Source: Stomorhina lunata
Lineage: Eukaryota; Arthropoda; Insecta; Diptera; Rhiniidae
Reading direction: 5' to 3'
DNA: 64,000 nt
Assembly: GCA_933228675.1 (NCBI GenBank)
Contig: OW121743.1
Location: 116,940,542-117,004,541 of the forward strand
The notes under the pieces are model-generated. The model saw only the letters and a list, made by a program, of their open reading frames with translations, had not been told where the DNA came from and ran no database searches. A program made the translations under genes and the position numbers. This document shows positions 30,985-41,060 of the stretch, one piece after another; the stretch's first letter is position 1; each line of letters starts with the position of its first letter.

Positions 30985-32670
30985 ATAAAAAAATGTTTCT
31001 CTTAAAAAATTTCAATTGAAAGTGTTTCTCTATGAGAAAATTTTTATGAAAAAATTTTAAATAAAAATTTTATCTTCGAATATTAATAAATAAAAATTTT
31101 TAATTTCAAATTTTTCTATAGAAATTTTTTAATCAAAATTTTTAATGAAAATTTATCTATAAAACATTTTTATCGAAATATTTTTCTTTTTGTTTCTATA
31201 GAAAATTTGTATAACAATTTTAATCAAAAATTTTATCTCCGAAAATTTATCAATAAAAAATTTTAATCAAAAATTTTAATAAAAAAATTTTCTATAAAAA
31301 ATTTTAATAAAAAATTTTTCTATAAAAAATTTTAATAAAAAATTTTTCTATAAAACATTTTCAATCAAAAATTTTTCGATAAATTTTTTTTTTCTATACA
31401 AAATCTTCAATCTAAAATTTTTCTATAAAAATTTTCAATCTAAAATTTTTCTAAAAAGTTTTACTGTAGTGTATTGCACTAAGAATCCCAATTTATTACA
31501 ATTATTTATAATTGTAATAAATAGTTTTTTTTTAAATTCTATTAAAAATTTTAATCAAAATTTTTCTATAAAAAAAATTTTCAGCAAAATTTTTCTATAA
31601 AAAAATGTTTATAACAATTTTTCTATCAAAAATTTTAATAAAAATTTTTCTATACAAAAATTTTAATCTAAAATTTTTCTATAAAAAATTGAATAACAAA
31701 TTTTTGTATAAACAATTTTAGTATCGAAAATTTACCAATAAAAACTTTTCTAGAAAAAAAAAATTTCAATAAAAAAATTTTTCTATGCAAAAATGTTGAT
31801 AAATTTTTGTCTATAAAGATTTTAATCGATATTTTCTATAAAAAATATTTATCAAACATTTTATAAAAAAAATTTCAACACAAAATGTTTCTTCAAAAAA
31901 ACAAAATTGGTAGAATATTTTTATGAAAACATTTAATTTGGAAAAAAATTCAGTAGAAAATTTTACTATGAACAAATTTCAAAATAAATTTTTTTTTATG
32001 AAAAAATTAAATCTAAAATTTTATTTAAAATCAAAAATTTTTCTTTGAAAAAATTTTGCTTGACAAAATCTCAGTCAAAAATTTTTCTGTAAAATTATTT
32101 CAGTCAAAAAAGTTTTAATAGAATTTTTTTTTTTTAATTTTTATTGAAACTATTTCTTAAAAAAATTTTAATCAAAAAATTTTTTACAAATTTTTTTTCT
32201 CAAGAGAAAATTCCTTTAAGAAAAAATTTGAACTGAAGATTTTCTGATAAAAAAACTTTTAGAAGAAAATTTATCCATGAAAAAGTTTTAACAAAAATAT
32301 ATAATTTTTTTTTAAAGAAAATTTGGAAAAATTTTCCTCTAAAAAAATCTCAATCGAAAATTTTGTTATTTAAAATTTTCTGTAAAAAAATTTAGTCGAA
32401 AAAATAGAAATAAAAATTTTTTCTATAAAAAATTTTAATTTTAAAATTTTAATTTTTTTAAAAATTTAAATTTTAATTTTAAAACTCTTAAAATTTGTAA
32501 ATATTTCTTTGAATAAATTTTAATCGAAAATTTGTCTATAAAAAAAAATTATAGGAAATTTCTCGGTTAAAAAAATTTGAACTGAAAATTTTCCATAAAA
32601 TAGTTTCAATCAAAAATTTGTCCATAAAAAATTAAAAAAATGTGCCTCTAAAAATCTCAATCAAAATTTT
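30985..32670. repeat. Satellite array E, degenerate
   Basis: Diverged units of AAAATTTTTCTATAAAAAAT + TTTAATCA (about 25-30 bp). Interrupted at 31,458-31,530 by one arm of an inverted repeat. Periodicity fades after 31,900. Confidence 0.8.
31458..31530 (-). repeat. 72-bp inverted repeat, left arm
   Basis: Contains GTGTATTGCACTAAGAATCC and CAATTTATTACAATTATTTA, the inverse of 32,768-32,839 with about six differences. Lies inside satellite E. Confidence 0.85.
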
Positions 32671-32696
32671 TTCGCTCTGTCTAGAATTTGGCATAA

Positions 32697-32742
32697 TCCT
32701 CCTGAAGAGATGACTTAACAAACCATCGAAACGCGTCGAGGA
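32697..32742 (+). ncRNA. Hammerhead ribozyme (type I, short helix III)
   Basis: All invariant core positions are present. The CTGAAGA box (CUGANGA) is at 32702-32708. Helix II is GATG (32709-32712) with CATC (32724-32727) and an 11-nt loop. GAAA is at 32728-32731. A minimal helix III, C-G closed around GC, spans 32732-32735. UC precedes the predicted cleavage site between 32737 and 32738. Helix I is TCCTC (32697-32701) with GAGGA (32738-32742). Beyond an internal loop (32692-32696 against 32743-32746), TTGG (32688-32691) pairs with CCAA (32747-32750), giving the stem-I loop that natural hammerheads use for docking with loop II. Penelope-like retroelements and small metazoan retrozymes are known to carry hammerheads with very short helix III, which suits this context. 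No GIY-YIG or RT frame remains nearby. Confidence 0.85.
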
Positions 32743-32767
32743 ACGACCAACATTTTTTGGTTTTATC

Positions 32768-32839
32768 AAAAAACTATTTATTACAATAATAAATAATTCT
32801 AATAAATTGGGATCTTAGTGCAATACACTATCATAAAAC
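32768..32839 (+). repeat. 72-bp inverted repeat, right arm
   Basis: Inverse of 31,458-31,530, with TTATTACAATAATAAATAAT and GGGATCTTAGTGCAATACAC. It begins 18 bp after the outer helix of the hammerhead, so it is probably part of the same element terminus. The left arm lacks an adjacent hammerhead. Confidence 0.85.
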
Positions 32840-33660
32840 ATTTAATTAAATGTTTGACGTTCAAAATTGTTGAAAAACTTTTTTTAAATAAAATTTTTTT
32901 CAGTGTAACCACTTATAAATAAAGAAATTCTCTCATTGACCTTGACACTCGACTTCAGTTTCTGCTTTCGTGTTCGATATAACAATGAACGTGATTGTGA
33001 CAAATTCAATTCCGGCCAATAGAAATTTCAATTTAAAAGAAAAAAATATTTCTAATGAAATTCAAAAATGTAATTTAATTTCTTTTATTCGTAAATTTGC
33101 AAAAAAAAAAGAAAAAACTTTATCAATTTCAAACAACAATAAAAAATCTTCAACAAAAAACCTAAATTTTATTAGAAAATAAAAGTGTATATTAAATTTA
33201 AAGCCACAAATAATGAATTGCATTTCCTAGATGCAAAGCAACACACAAACACCCCTTTCATATATACATAAGTACACCCAAGCAACCACCCACTCAAAAG
33301 AAAATTGAACTCATATTTTTAAAGTCATGAATCGTGATGATGATGGGGGATGCGATGGTTGCCTTTAAATGATGGATGTTTTACAAATTAATATACAAAA
33401 AGGTATAACGACAATGGCACGATTATTCCATTTTTTTCTGTTTTTTCTTTCAGAATAAAACTGGAAACATGACTATTTTCATGTTCAAATTGTCACATAT
33501 TGTTTGTATTTATTACATTTTAGAAATTTTGTTGCTGAATAGAAAAATATTAAATAAATAGAAAAAATGTAGTAAATGACATTGAATTTACTTAATAAAA
33601 TATTTGTTTTTTTTTGTTAAAATAACAAAAAAAGAATTAAAAAATTAAGAGATGGCTGTT
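32840..33660. other. Unique stretch, no confirmed gene
   Basis: 32,930-33,010 is less AT-rich than its surroundings. It contains TATAAATA (32,914-32,921), TTCAGTT (about 32,954-32,960) and an ATG in a fly-like context (AACAATG, 32,982-32,988). The frame closes at 33,182 after 66 codons (Lys/Asn/Ile-rich, no motif). TATA-to-initiator spacing (about 43 bp) is too long for a standard core promoter. I would not call a gene. Confidence 0.4.
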
Positions 33661-35460
33661 AGATGTGTTAACCCTATCTCAGTATTCTAAGCTGGTAGTT
33701 AAATAGTGTAAAATGCTTTATCAAAATGTTTAAACAAATTTTAACTTAGAAACAATATTAATGAAAAAAGCGCAGGTATATGCAAGTTTAAGTTTTGAAT
33801 TTGCATTCTCCATATCTTACAGAAGCGTTACCATAAATCTTAAATAAGGACACTTCGAATTTATAAAAAGATTTAAAACTTTGCCCGTAATCATTTAAAT
33901 TTCATGATGAAAAAAAATCGTAACTTCTAAACTACATAAATGGGTTAAGCGCAAGAATATGCATGTTAAGGCTTTGAATTAGGACTGCCTAAAACTCCAT
34001 AGAAGCGAAACTATAAATATGAAAGGAGACAAAGTCGAATTCATAAAAAAATATAAAACGTTGTCTAAAGTCAAATAGTGTTTCATAAAAATGCTGACAA
34101 AAAATTACAACTTTTTAACGCTATAAATGTTTAAAGCGCAAGTGTATGCAAGTTTAGGCTTAGAAATAAGACTGCCTATACTCCATAGAAGCGAAACTAT
34201 AGACATGAAAAGAGGATATGTCGAATTCATTAAAAAATGTAATACTTTGTCCAAAGCCAAATTATCTTTCATAAAAATGTTGACAACAAATTACAACTTC
34301 TAAACGACATAAATGGCAAAAGCGCAAGATTATGCAAGTTAAAGCTTTAAACCAAGACTGTCTATACTCCATAGAAGCGGAACTATAAATATGAAAGGAG
34401 GATAAGTCGAATTCATAAAAAAATTTAAAACTTTGTTCGAAGTCAAATTGTGTTTCATAAAAATGTTAACAACAAATAACAATTTCTAAAAGACATAAAT
34501 GGCTTAATCGCAAGAGTATGCAAGTTTAGGCTTCGAATTAAGACTACCTATACTCCATAGAAGCGGAACTATAAACATGAAAGGGGGATATGTCGAATTC
34601 ATTAAAAAATGCAATACTTTGTTCGATGTCATTTTGTGTTTCATAAATATGTTGACAAAAAATTACAACTTCCAAACGACATAAATGGTAAAAGCGCAAG
34701 ATTATGCAAGTTAAAGCTTTAAACCAAGACTGCCTACATTCCATAGAAGCGGTACTATAAACATGAAAGGAGGATATGTCGAATTCAAAAAAAAACATTA
34801 AAACTTTGTCCGAAGTCAAATAGTGTTTCATAAAAATGTTGATAATAAATTACAACTTCTAAACGACATGAATGCCAAAAGCGCAAATGCATGCAGGTTA
34901 AAGCCTAGAACCAAGACTGCCTATACTCCATAGAAGCGGTACTGTAACCCTGAGAGGGGGTAATTTCGAATTCATAAAGAAATGTAATAGTTTCTCCGAA
35001 GTCAAAGTGTTTCATAATAATTGGAAAAAAATTAAAAAACGATAAAAATAAGTAAAGTGCAGAAGTATACAAGTTAAGGCTTCGAATTTAGACTGTCTAT
35101 GCTTAAAGCATAGACATAGAAGCTGTGCCACATACCTTAAAAGCGAATTCTTCGAATTAATAACAATATTTAAAACTATGGCCAAAGTCAAATAGTGCAA
35201 ACGCTTCATGAAGATATTGAAACAATATAAGTTGGTTAGACTTGGGTTTTGAATTCGGGCTGCCTATTTTCTTTACTGATGCGGCATTTTTAACCTTAAA
35301 GAAAAGCACTTCGAATTATTAAACAAATTTAAAACTTTTCCCAAAGACAAATAGTGCAAACGCTTCATGAAAATATTGAAAAAATTTTAGCTTCTGAACA
35401 ATAAAACTTGGTAGAGCGCGGGAGTACGAAAGTTTGTGTTTTGAATTTTGATTGTTTATT

Positions 35461-37252
35461 CTCTACAGAATTCAAACGCTGATGTTGAAGAGCTTAACAC
35501 AATGTACCGTGACCTGTCCAACAGAATAAAAAGGTCTGCAAGGAGAGACAAGAGAATGTGGGTAGATGAACAAGCAAGCCAAGCTGAGTCAGCTGCAAAT
35601 AAAGGCGACATGAGGACCTTATACAATATATCAAGGGCGTTGTGTGGCAAACCTACCTACACCAATAGTCCCATTCTGAGTAGTAGCGGTACACTTCTCT
35701 CAACCCCGGATGAACAATTAATACGATGGATGGAACACTTCCAGTCAACATTAAACAATCCCATTGGATTAGAACCGCTGACGGAAGTGCAAAATGAAAC
35801 CAACCATGACTGTTTATTCAGTGGAATTTCAGACAGCCCACCTACATTACAAGAACTGAAGAATGCCATTAAAAGCCTTAAGCGTAACAAGGCCCCGGGC
35901 AATGACAATATATCAGCGGAGATGCTTTTATGTGACGTTGAAGGATCGGCGAGACTGTGGCACCCATTTGTGCGTAAAATATGGGAGAAGAAGCTCTACC
36001 AACCTCCTGGAATGAAGGTATACTAGTCAAAATACCAAAAAAGGGTGACTCCAAAGACTGCAATAACTACAGGGGAATAACACTTCTTCCAATACCGAGC
36101 AAAATACTAAGTCGAGTAATTTTGAATAGAATGTCTGACGCAGTTTCTGAAACACTCCGCGAAAATCAGATTGGGTTCCGAGAGAATATATCTTGTGTTG
36201 ATCTAATCAACACAGTAAGAATAGTATTGGAGCAATGTAATGAATTCCGCACCCCCATTTATCTAGCGTTTATCGACTTTATGAAGGCCTTCGACAGTGT
36301 CAACAGGTGCTATCTATGGAGAATTTTAGAAAACCGTAACATGCCAACGAAAATTCTGAACTTAATTCGGGCAATGTACGTGGACTTTAAATGCCGGTAA
36401 ATTGTCTAATCCGTTCGAAGTTACTACTGGAGTAAGACAAGGATGTATATTATCACCTATACTTTTTATCCTTGTCATCGACAATATAATGCGCACGGCA
36501 CTGAATGGTAGACGTGGTATCCAATGGACACCATTTAAACAACTCTAGGACTTGGAATACGCCGATGACGTATGTCTTCTAAGCCAAAGACCAGCTCACC
36601 TTCAAGAAAACACTAGGGCTATTACTGTTGAATCTCGGGCAGCTGGGCTGGAAATCAATATCTCCAAGACAAAGATTATGAGGCTATGGCGCAAACCCGT
36701 CGCCACACATCAATGTGGATAACGAGGGTATTGGTTGTGTAGGTACCAAATATCAACAACAACTAAGTTACGAATATATAACTCGAATGTCAAGTCCATC
36801 TTGTATTACGGCTGCGAAACTTGGAAACGCACAAATGCCATCGATAAGCGCCTGCAAACCTTTGCAAACAAATGCTTGCGGCAAATCCTTAATATATGGT
36901 GGCCAAATCGAATAAGAAATGAAGATCTTCTAAACGCTACAAACCAAATCCCTTCTTCTATAGAGGTATGTCAACGGAAATGGCGATGGATAGGCCACAC
37001 ACTTCGAAGGCCAAATACCAACATTGCTCGACAAGCGCTTCGTTGGAATCCACAAGGAAGCGGCCGTCGTGTTGGTGCACCTGCTAGAACGTGGAGAAGG
37101 TCAATTGATGCGGAGTTACAAGCAGCAAACTATTCATGGAATGATGTATGCCTAACATCTCGCAATAGAGTTCGATATAAAAGGATGGTTGAGGCCCTAT
37201 GCTCCACTGGGAGTCAAGGATAACAGAAGAAGAAGAAAAATACTCTACAGAA
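35461..37252 (+). mobile_element. 5'-truncated LINE with 10-bp TSD
   Basis: CTCTACAGAA is at 35461-35470 and 37243-37252. The 1,772 bp between them end in a (GAA)n-type tail after GGAGTCAAGGATAACAG. The element starts inside the coding region, so the endonuclease and 5' UTR are missing. It is inserted in the 186-bp satellite. Confidence 0.93.
35471..37226 (+). pseudogene. Non-LTR retrotransposon reverse transcriptase, broken
   Basis: Fragment of a LINE ORF2 polyprotein that would make cDNA by target-primed reverse transcription. In order it shows a pre-RT linker (LKNAIKSLKRNKAPGND, about 35,850-35,905), NYRGITLLPIPSKILSR, IDFMKAFDSVNR with the first catalytic Asp (about 36,270-36,305), GVRQGCILSPILF (about 36,430-36,470), and YADD with the other two (36558-36569). 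A C-terminal region follows, NSNVKSILYYGCETW and RKWRWIGHTLRR (36,980-37,013). It is dead: a frame change near 35,985-36,000, another near 36,394, TAG at 36546-36548, a stop near 36,720, and a deletion removing the segment usually containing YLGS. The apurinic-type endonuclease is absent through 5' truncation. The C-terminal style recalls RTE- or CR1-like metazoan LINEs, but the clade is not resolved. Confidence 0.92.
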
Positions 37253-37665
37253 GCTACATCATAAACCTTAAAGAGAAGCACTTCGAATTCATTACAAAAT
37301 TTAAACATTGCCCAAAATCAAAAAGCGTGAACGCTTTAAGAAAATATTGAAAAAATGGTAAGTTCTAAACGACAAAATTTGGTAAAGCGCAGGAATATGC
37401 AAGTATATGTTTTTAATTTAAACAGCCTATACTCTAAAGAAGCGTCATTATCAACCTTTAAAAAGGACACTTCGGATTTATAATAAAAATGTAAATCATG
37501 GCTGAAGTCCAATAGTGTTTCATTGTTGTAAAAAACGGCATCTTTTAAACGATAAAAATAGCTTAAGCGCAGGAATGCGCAAATTAAGGCTTTTAATAAA
37601 GACTGCCTATTCTCTATAGATTGGGTACCCTAAACCTCAAAGTGGGGAACTATGAATTTATAAAA

Positions 37666-38184
37666 AAAATTAAACCAAAAAAAGTTTTTAGGAAAAAAAT
37701 TTTTTGTTTGAAAATTTCTTTTATAACTAAATTTTATATCAAAAAATTTGATATTGGATAATCTAAAAAGTATTTGCCTATTTTTATCTCAACATAAAAA
37801 TCGATATTTTTGTACCAATACTTCATGGCATTAATGTGAACGATGTTTAGTTTCAACAGAATGGTTCAATTTATCATACATCATATGCAGGAGTAGGCAG
37901 CCCATACCACCAGAAGCCGAAGAATTTTTTAAATATTCATAAATACCGCGATCATTAATAAAACTCATGAAAATGAGTATTAAAATCATTCAGTTGGAAT
38001 TTGGATGTTAACAGAGTTGGTTGGTGCCGCCAAAATAGGCAAGAAACAAATCAAAATCCAATTTATAGCAACAAAACACATGTTTCGTGAGAACAAAGAA
38101 ATATGATCTCGAACATTGTTGTCACAATATTATTTTTTTTTGTAAACAAAAATATCTTCTAATAATAAATTTTTTTTTTTTTTT
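37666..38184. other. AT-rich spacer
   Basis: Some decayed satellite motifs at 37,680-37,760. No gene. Confidence 0.45.
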
Positions 38185-38470
38185 TTTGTAGAAAAATTTT
38201 TAATAAAAATATTTTTCGTTTGAAAATTGTTCGATAAAAAAATTTTTCGATAAAAATATTTTTCTGTAAAAATTTTCAAAAAAAATATTTTTATACCAAA
38301 AAATTTTCAAATCTTCTATAGAAAAATTTTTGATAAAAAAATTTTTTATAGAAAAAGTTTTGATAAAATAATTTTCTATAGAAAAATTTTTGATAAAAAA
38401 TTTTCTCTAGAAAAATTTTTGATAAAAAAATTTTCTGTAGAAAAATATTTGATAAAAAAATTATCTATTT
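38185..38470. repeat. Satellite array F, left part (30-bp unit)
   Basis: TTTCTATAGAAAAATTTTTG + ATAAAAAAA units. Interrupted by the foldback repeat at 38.5 kb and continuing from 38,705. Confidence 0.88.
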
Positions 38471-38499
38471 GGGAATTAATTATTCGAACTTTAGAATTG

Positions 38500-38703
38500 A
38501 TTGAAAAATTAGGTTTAATCAGGCTTGAGTTCATTTAACTTTCAAATTATTAATTTTGAAAATTTGAAAAGTAATTGTGGAGAAAAAAACTGAAAAAAAA
38601 ATTATTTTTGAACGCTTTTTTTCCACAATTACTTTTCAAATTTTCAAAATAAATAATTTGAAAGTTAAATGAACTCATGCCTGATTAAACCTAATTTTTC
38701 AAC
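38500..38703. repeat. Foldback element with about 87-bp arms inside satellite F
   Basis: The left arm 38,500-38,588 contains TTAGGTTTAATCAGGCTTGA, TTCATTTAACTTTCAAATTA and GAAAAGTAATTGTGGAG. The right arm 38,618-38,703 is its inverse with few mismatches, and the loop is about 30 bp. Single arms of the same sequence are at 6.2, 9.9 and 16.5 kb, so this is a mobile or recombining family and not a local palindrome. Satellite resumes immediately on both sides. Confidence 0.85.
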
Positions 38704-38704
38704 T

Positions 38705-39640
38705 AAAAAAATTATCTATAGAAAAATTTTTGATAAAAAAAATTTTCTATAGACACATTTTTGATAAAAAATTTTCTTCAGAAATGTTTTTGATAAAAAA
38801 AATTTTCTATAGAAAAGTTTTTGATAAAAAAATTTTCTATACACAAATTTTTGATAAAAAAAATTTTCTTTAGAAATGTTTTTGATAAAAAAATTTTCTA
38901 TAGAAAAGTTTCTGATAAAAAAATTTTCTATAGAAACATATTTGATAAAAAAAAATTTCTATAGAAAAATATTTGATAAAAAAATTTTCTATAGAAAAAT
39001 TTTTGATACAAAAATTTTCTATGGACAAATTTTTGATAAAAAAATTTTTCATACAAATTTTCTATGAAAACATTTTGATAAAAAAATTTTCTATAGAAAA
39101 ATATTTGATAAAAAATTTTCTATAGAAAAATTGTTGATAAAAAAATTTCTATAGAAAAATTTTTGATAAAAAAATTTTCTGTAAAAATTTTTTTTATAGA
39201 ACAATTTTTGTTGAAAAATAGAAAAATTTTTGAAAAAGTTTTCTATAAAAAAAAAATTTTGTTGAAAAAGTTTTCTATATTAAAATTTTTGTTGAAAAAG
39301 TTTTCTATAGAAAAATTTTTGTTGAAAAAGTTTTCTATAGAAACATTTTTGTTGAAAAAGTTTTCTATAGAAAAATTTTTGTTGAAAGTTTTCTATAGAA
39401 AAATGTTTGTTGAAAAGGTTTTCTATAGAAAAATTTTTGTTGAAAAAGTTTTCTATAGAAAAATTTTTGTTGAAAAAGTTTTCTATAGAAAAATTTTTGT
39501 TGAATAAGTTTTCTATAGAAAAATTTTTGTTGAAAGTTTTCTATAGAAAAATTTTTGTTGAAAAAGTTTTCTATAGAAAAATTTTTGATAAAAACATTTT
39601 CTATAGAAAAATTTTTGATAAGAAAATTTTCTATAGAATT
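38705..39640. repeat. Satellite array F, right part (30-bp unit, two variants)
   Basis: 38,705-39,200 and 39,570-39,640 use the GATAAAAAAA variant. 39,220-39,570 uses a homogeneous GTTGAAAAAG variant (TTTCTATAGAAAAATTTTTG + TTGAAAAAG). The 30-bp period keeps a 114-codon frame open at 39,163-39,507 with the ten-residue repeat KKFSIEKFLL. I regard it as non-coding. Confidence 0.92.
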
Positions 39641-41060
39641 TTTGTTTGTTTTAAATAATATATATTTTCATAATCTTTATCAAAATTTGGTCTTTGAGAG
39701 TATTTTTGAATGAGATTTCTTTACATAACTTTTTAGGGGGAAAATTGTTTTCCTTAATGTGCGGACGTTACAAGAAACGGAAGTGATTTTATTATATTAC
39801 ACAATTATTTGTATAAAAAAATAGGAAATAATTAAGATAATAAAAAAAAATTAAATATGTAGTTACTTGAAAGAAAGTGAAGAAACTGAGGTTTTTGAAA
39901 TAGCTATCAACAGTTCGGAATTCATTTGTAAGGGTGTTACGTTGCGGACGTTATATATTAATAATAATAAGCCTAAGAAATAGAAATTAAACTTATTTTT
40001 AAATATTGACATAAAGTAAAAAATATGAGAATAAAAAAAGAAGAAAAATGTCCTTGAAAAAAATATATATATCTTTTTACATATTTCCTTTTTTCTTATA
40101 TAATTTAACAAATTTTCATAACTATTATTGATATAAATTTATTCATATGAGTTCAATTTATATTCATAGTTAAATAACTCTGTCAATTGATCAATCGTTT
40201 AAGGTAAATTTCATAAAAAAAATCTAAAAGATAAAAATATAGCCAAATACTAGAGGACTGCCTTAAATAATTTGTTTAACAATATGCGATGCATCCTAAG
40301 AAATATGAGTCGAAACACTTCAAATACTTAAGAGAATAAGAATAATAAATTTATAATTTCAAGAAGCGCAAAATAATAAGATAATAAACTAAAGTTTGCT
40401 CTACTAATGCTTCCACCTAAAGCTATAATCCATTGGAGTCGTGATTTAAAAGTCATATAGACTTCAGTTAAGAGTTATACAGAAACCACGTGAGATTCTT
40501 TCTTAATTTTTTGACATATTATTACTACAAAAAGGTACTATTACATATCCAAAAACCAGCCGCATAAGTCTGCAAAAATTTAAACGGTTACAAATTTTTG
40601 GCAGAAACATAAAAAAAAACATTATACAATTTTTGTAAGTAAAATTAAGTAATGTTGAAATTTCCTTAGTTTGTTCAAAGACCCAAAGTTTTAAAAATTA
40701 ATTTTACTCTGCTAAGGGTTAAGAACTTATGAAAAACATACTTTCGAAATAAATCCTTCAAACTACATTTTCAGGTGGTGACTTTAGAGTCTATTTTTGT
40801 TTTTATAAAAAATCAACCTTTTCTAGTGTGCATGTGCCTGAGTTGTCCTTAATAACCAGAAATAATCTTTTTGTCATATTGTTTTTTACAATTTACCTTT
40901 ATTTTTTGCTTTTGTCCTTTTTTTGTTTTTTCTATAACTAAAAAAACGAAAATAAAACCCTTTAAGTTAAATTAATGGAAAAAATTGTTTGTTTTTTGTA
41001 TATAAAACTAAAAAACGGACTTTTTATTTTCTTAATTACATTTAGGAAAATCTTTTACAT
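39641..41060. other. Unique AT-rich stretch
   Basis: TGCGGACGTTA occurs twice (39,760-39,770 and 39,943-39,953). No gene motif in the short frames. Confidence 0.5.

Larger units (their letters stand above)
33700..37665. repeat. 186-bp satellite, about 12 units, split by a LINE
   Basis: Each unit carries AAAGCGCAAGTATATGCAAG or a variant, AAGACTGCCTATACTCCATA, GAAGCGGAACTATAAA, ATGTCGAATTCATAAAAA and TTTCATAAAAATGTTGACAA. GAATTC falls at 34,037, 34,223, 34,409, 34,595, 34,781 and about 34,967, i.e. every 186 bp. Outer units are more diverged. Removing the LINE (35,471-37,242) and one TSD restores the 186-bp phase between 35,311 and 37,279. Minus-strand frames of 65-95 codons are repeat shadows. 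Confidence 0.92.

Noticed and set aside
32970..33182. 70-codon frame with a TATA-like box upstream
   Set aside because: There is no protein motif, TATA-to-initiator spacing is unsuitable, and no splice or downstream exon can be argued. It is noted only as a less AT-rich patch.
34544..35209. Minus-strand frames of 95 and 65 codons
   Set aside because: Both are shadows of the 186-bp satellite. The repeated peptide FDIS.FHVYS simply reflects the period.
35456..36063. Minus-strand frames opposite the LINE
   Set aside because: They are antisense shadows of the reverse transcriptase coding region, which has clear motifs on the plus strand.
39163..39658. Overlapping 114- and 83-codon plus-strand frames
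   Set aside because: They follow the 30-bp satellite exactly, consist of one decapeptide repeat and have no domain. Frames of the same type appear in other 30-bp arrays.
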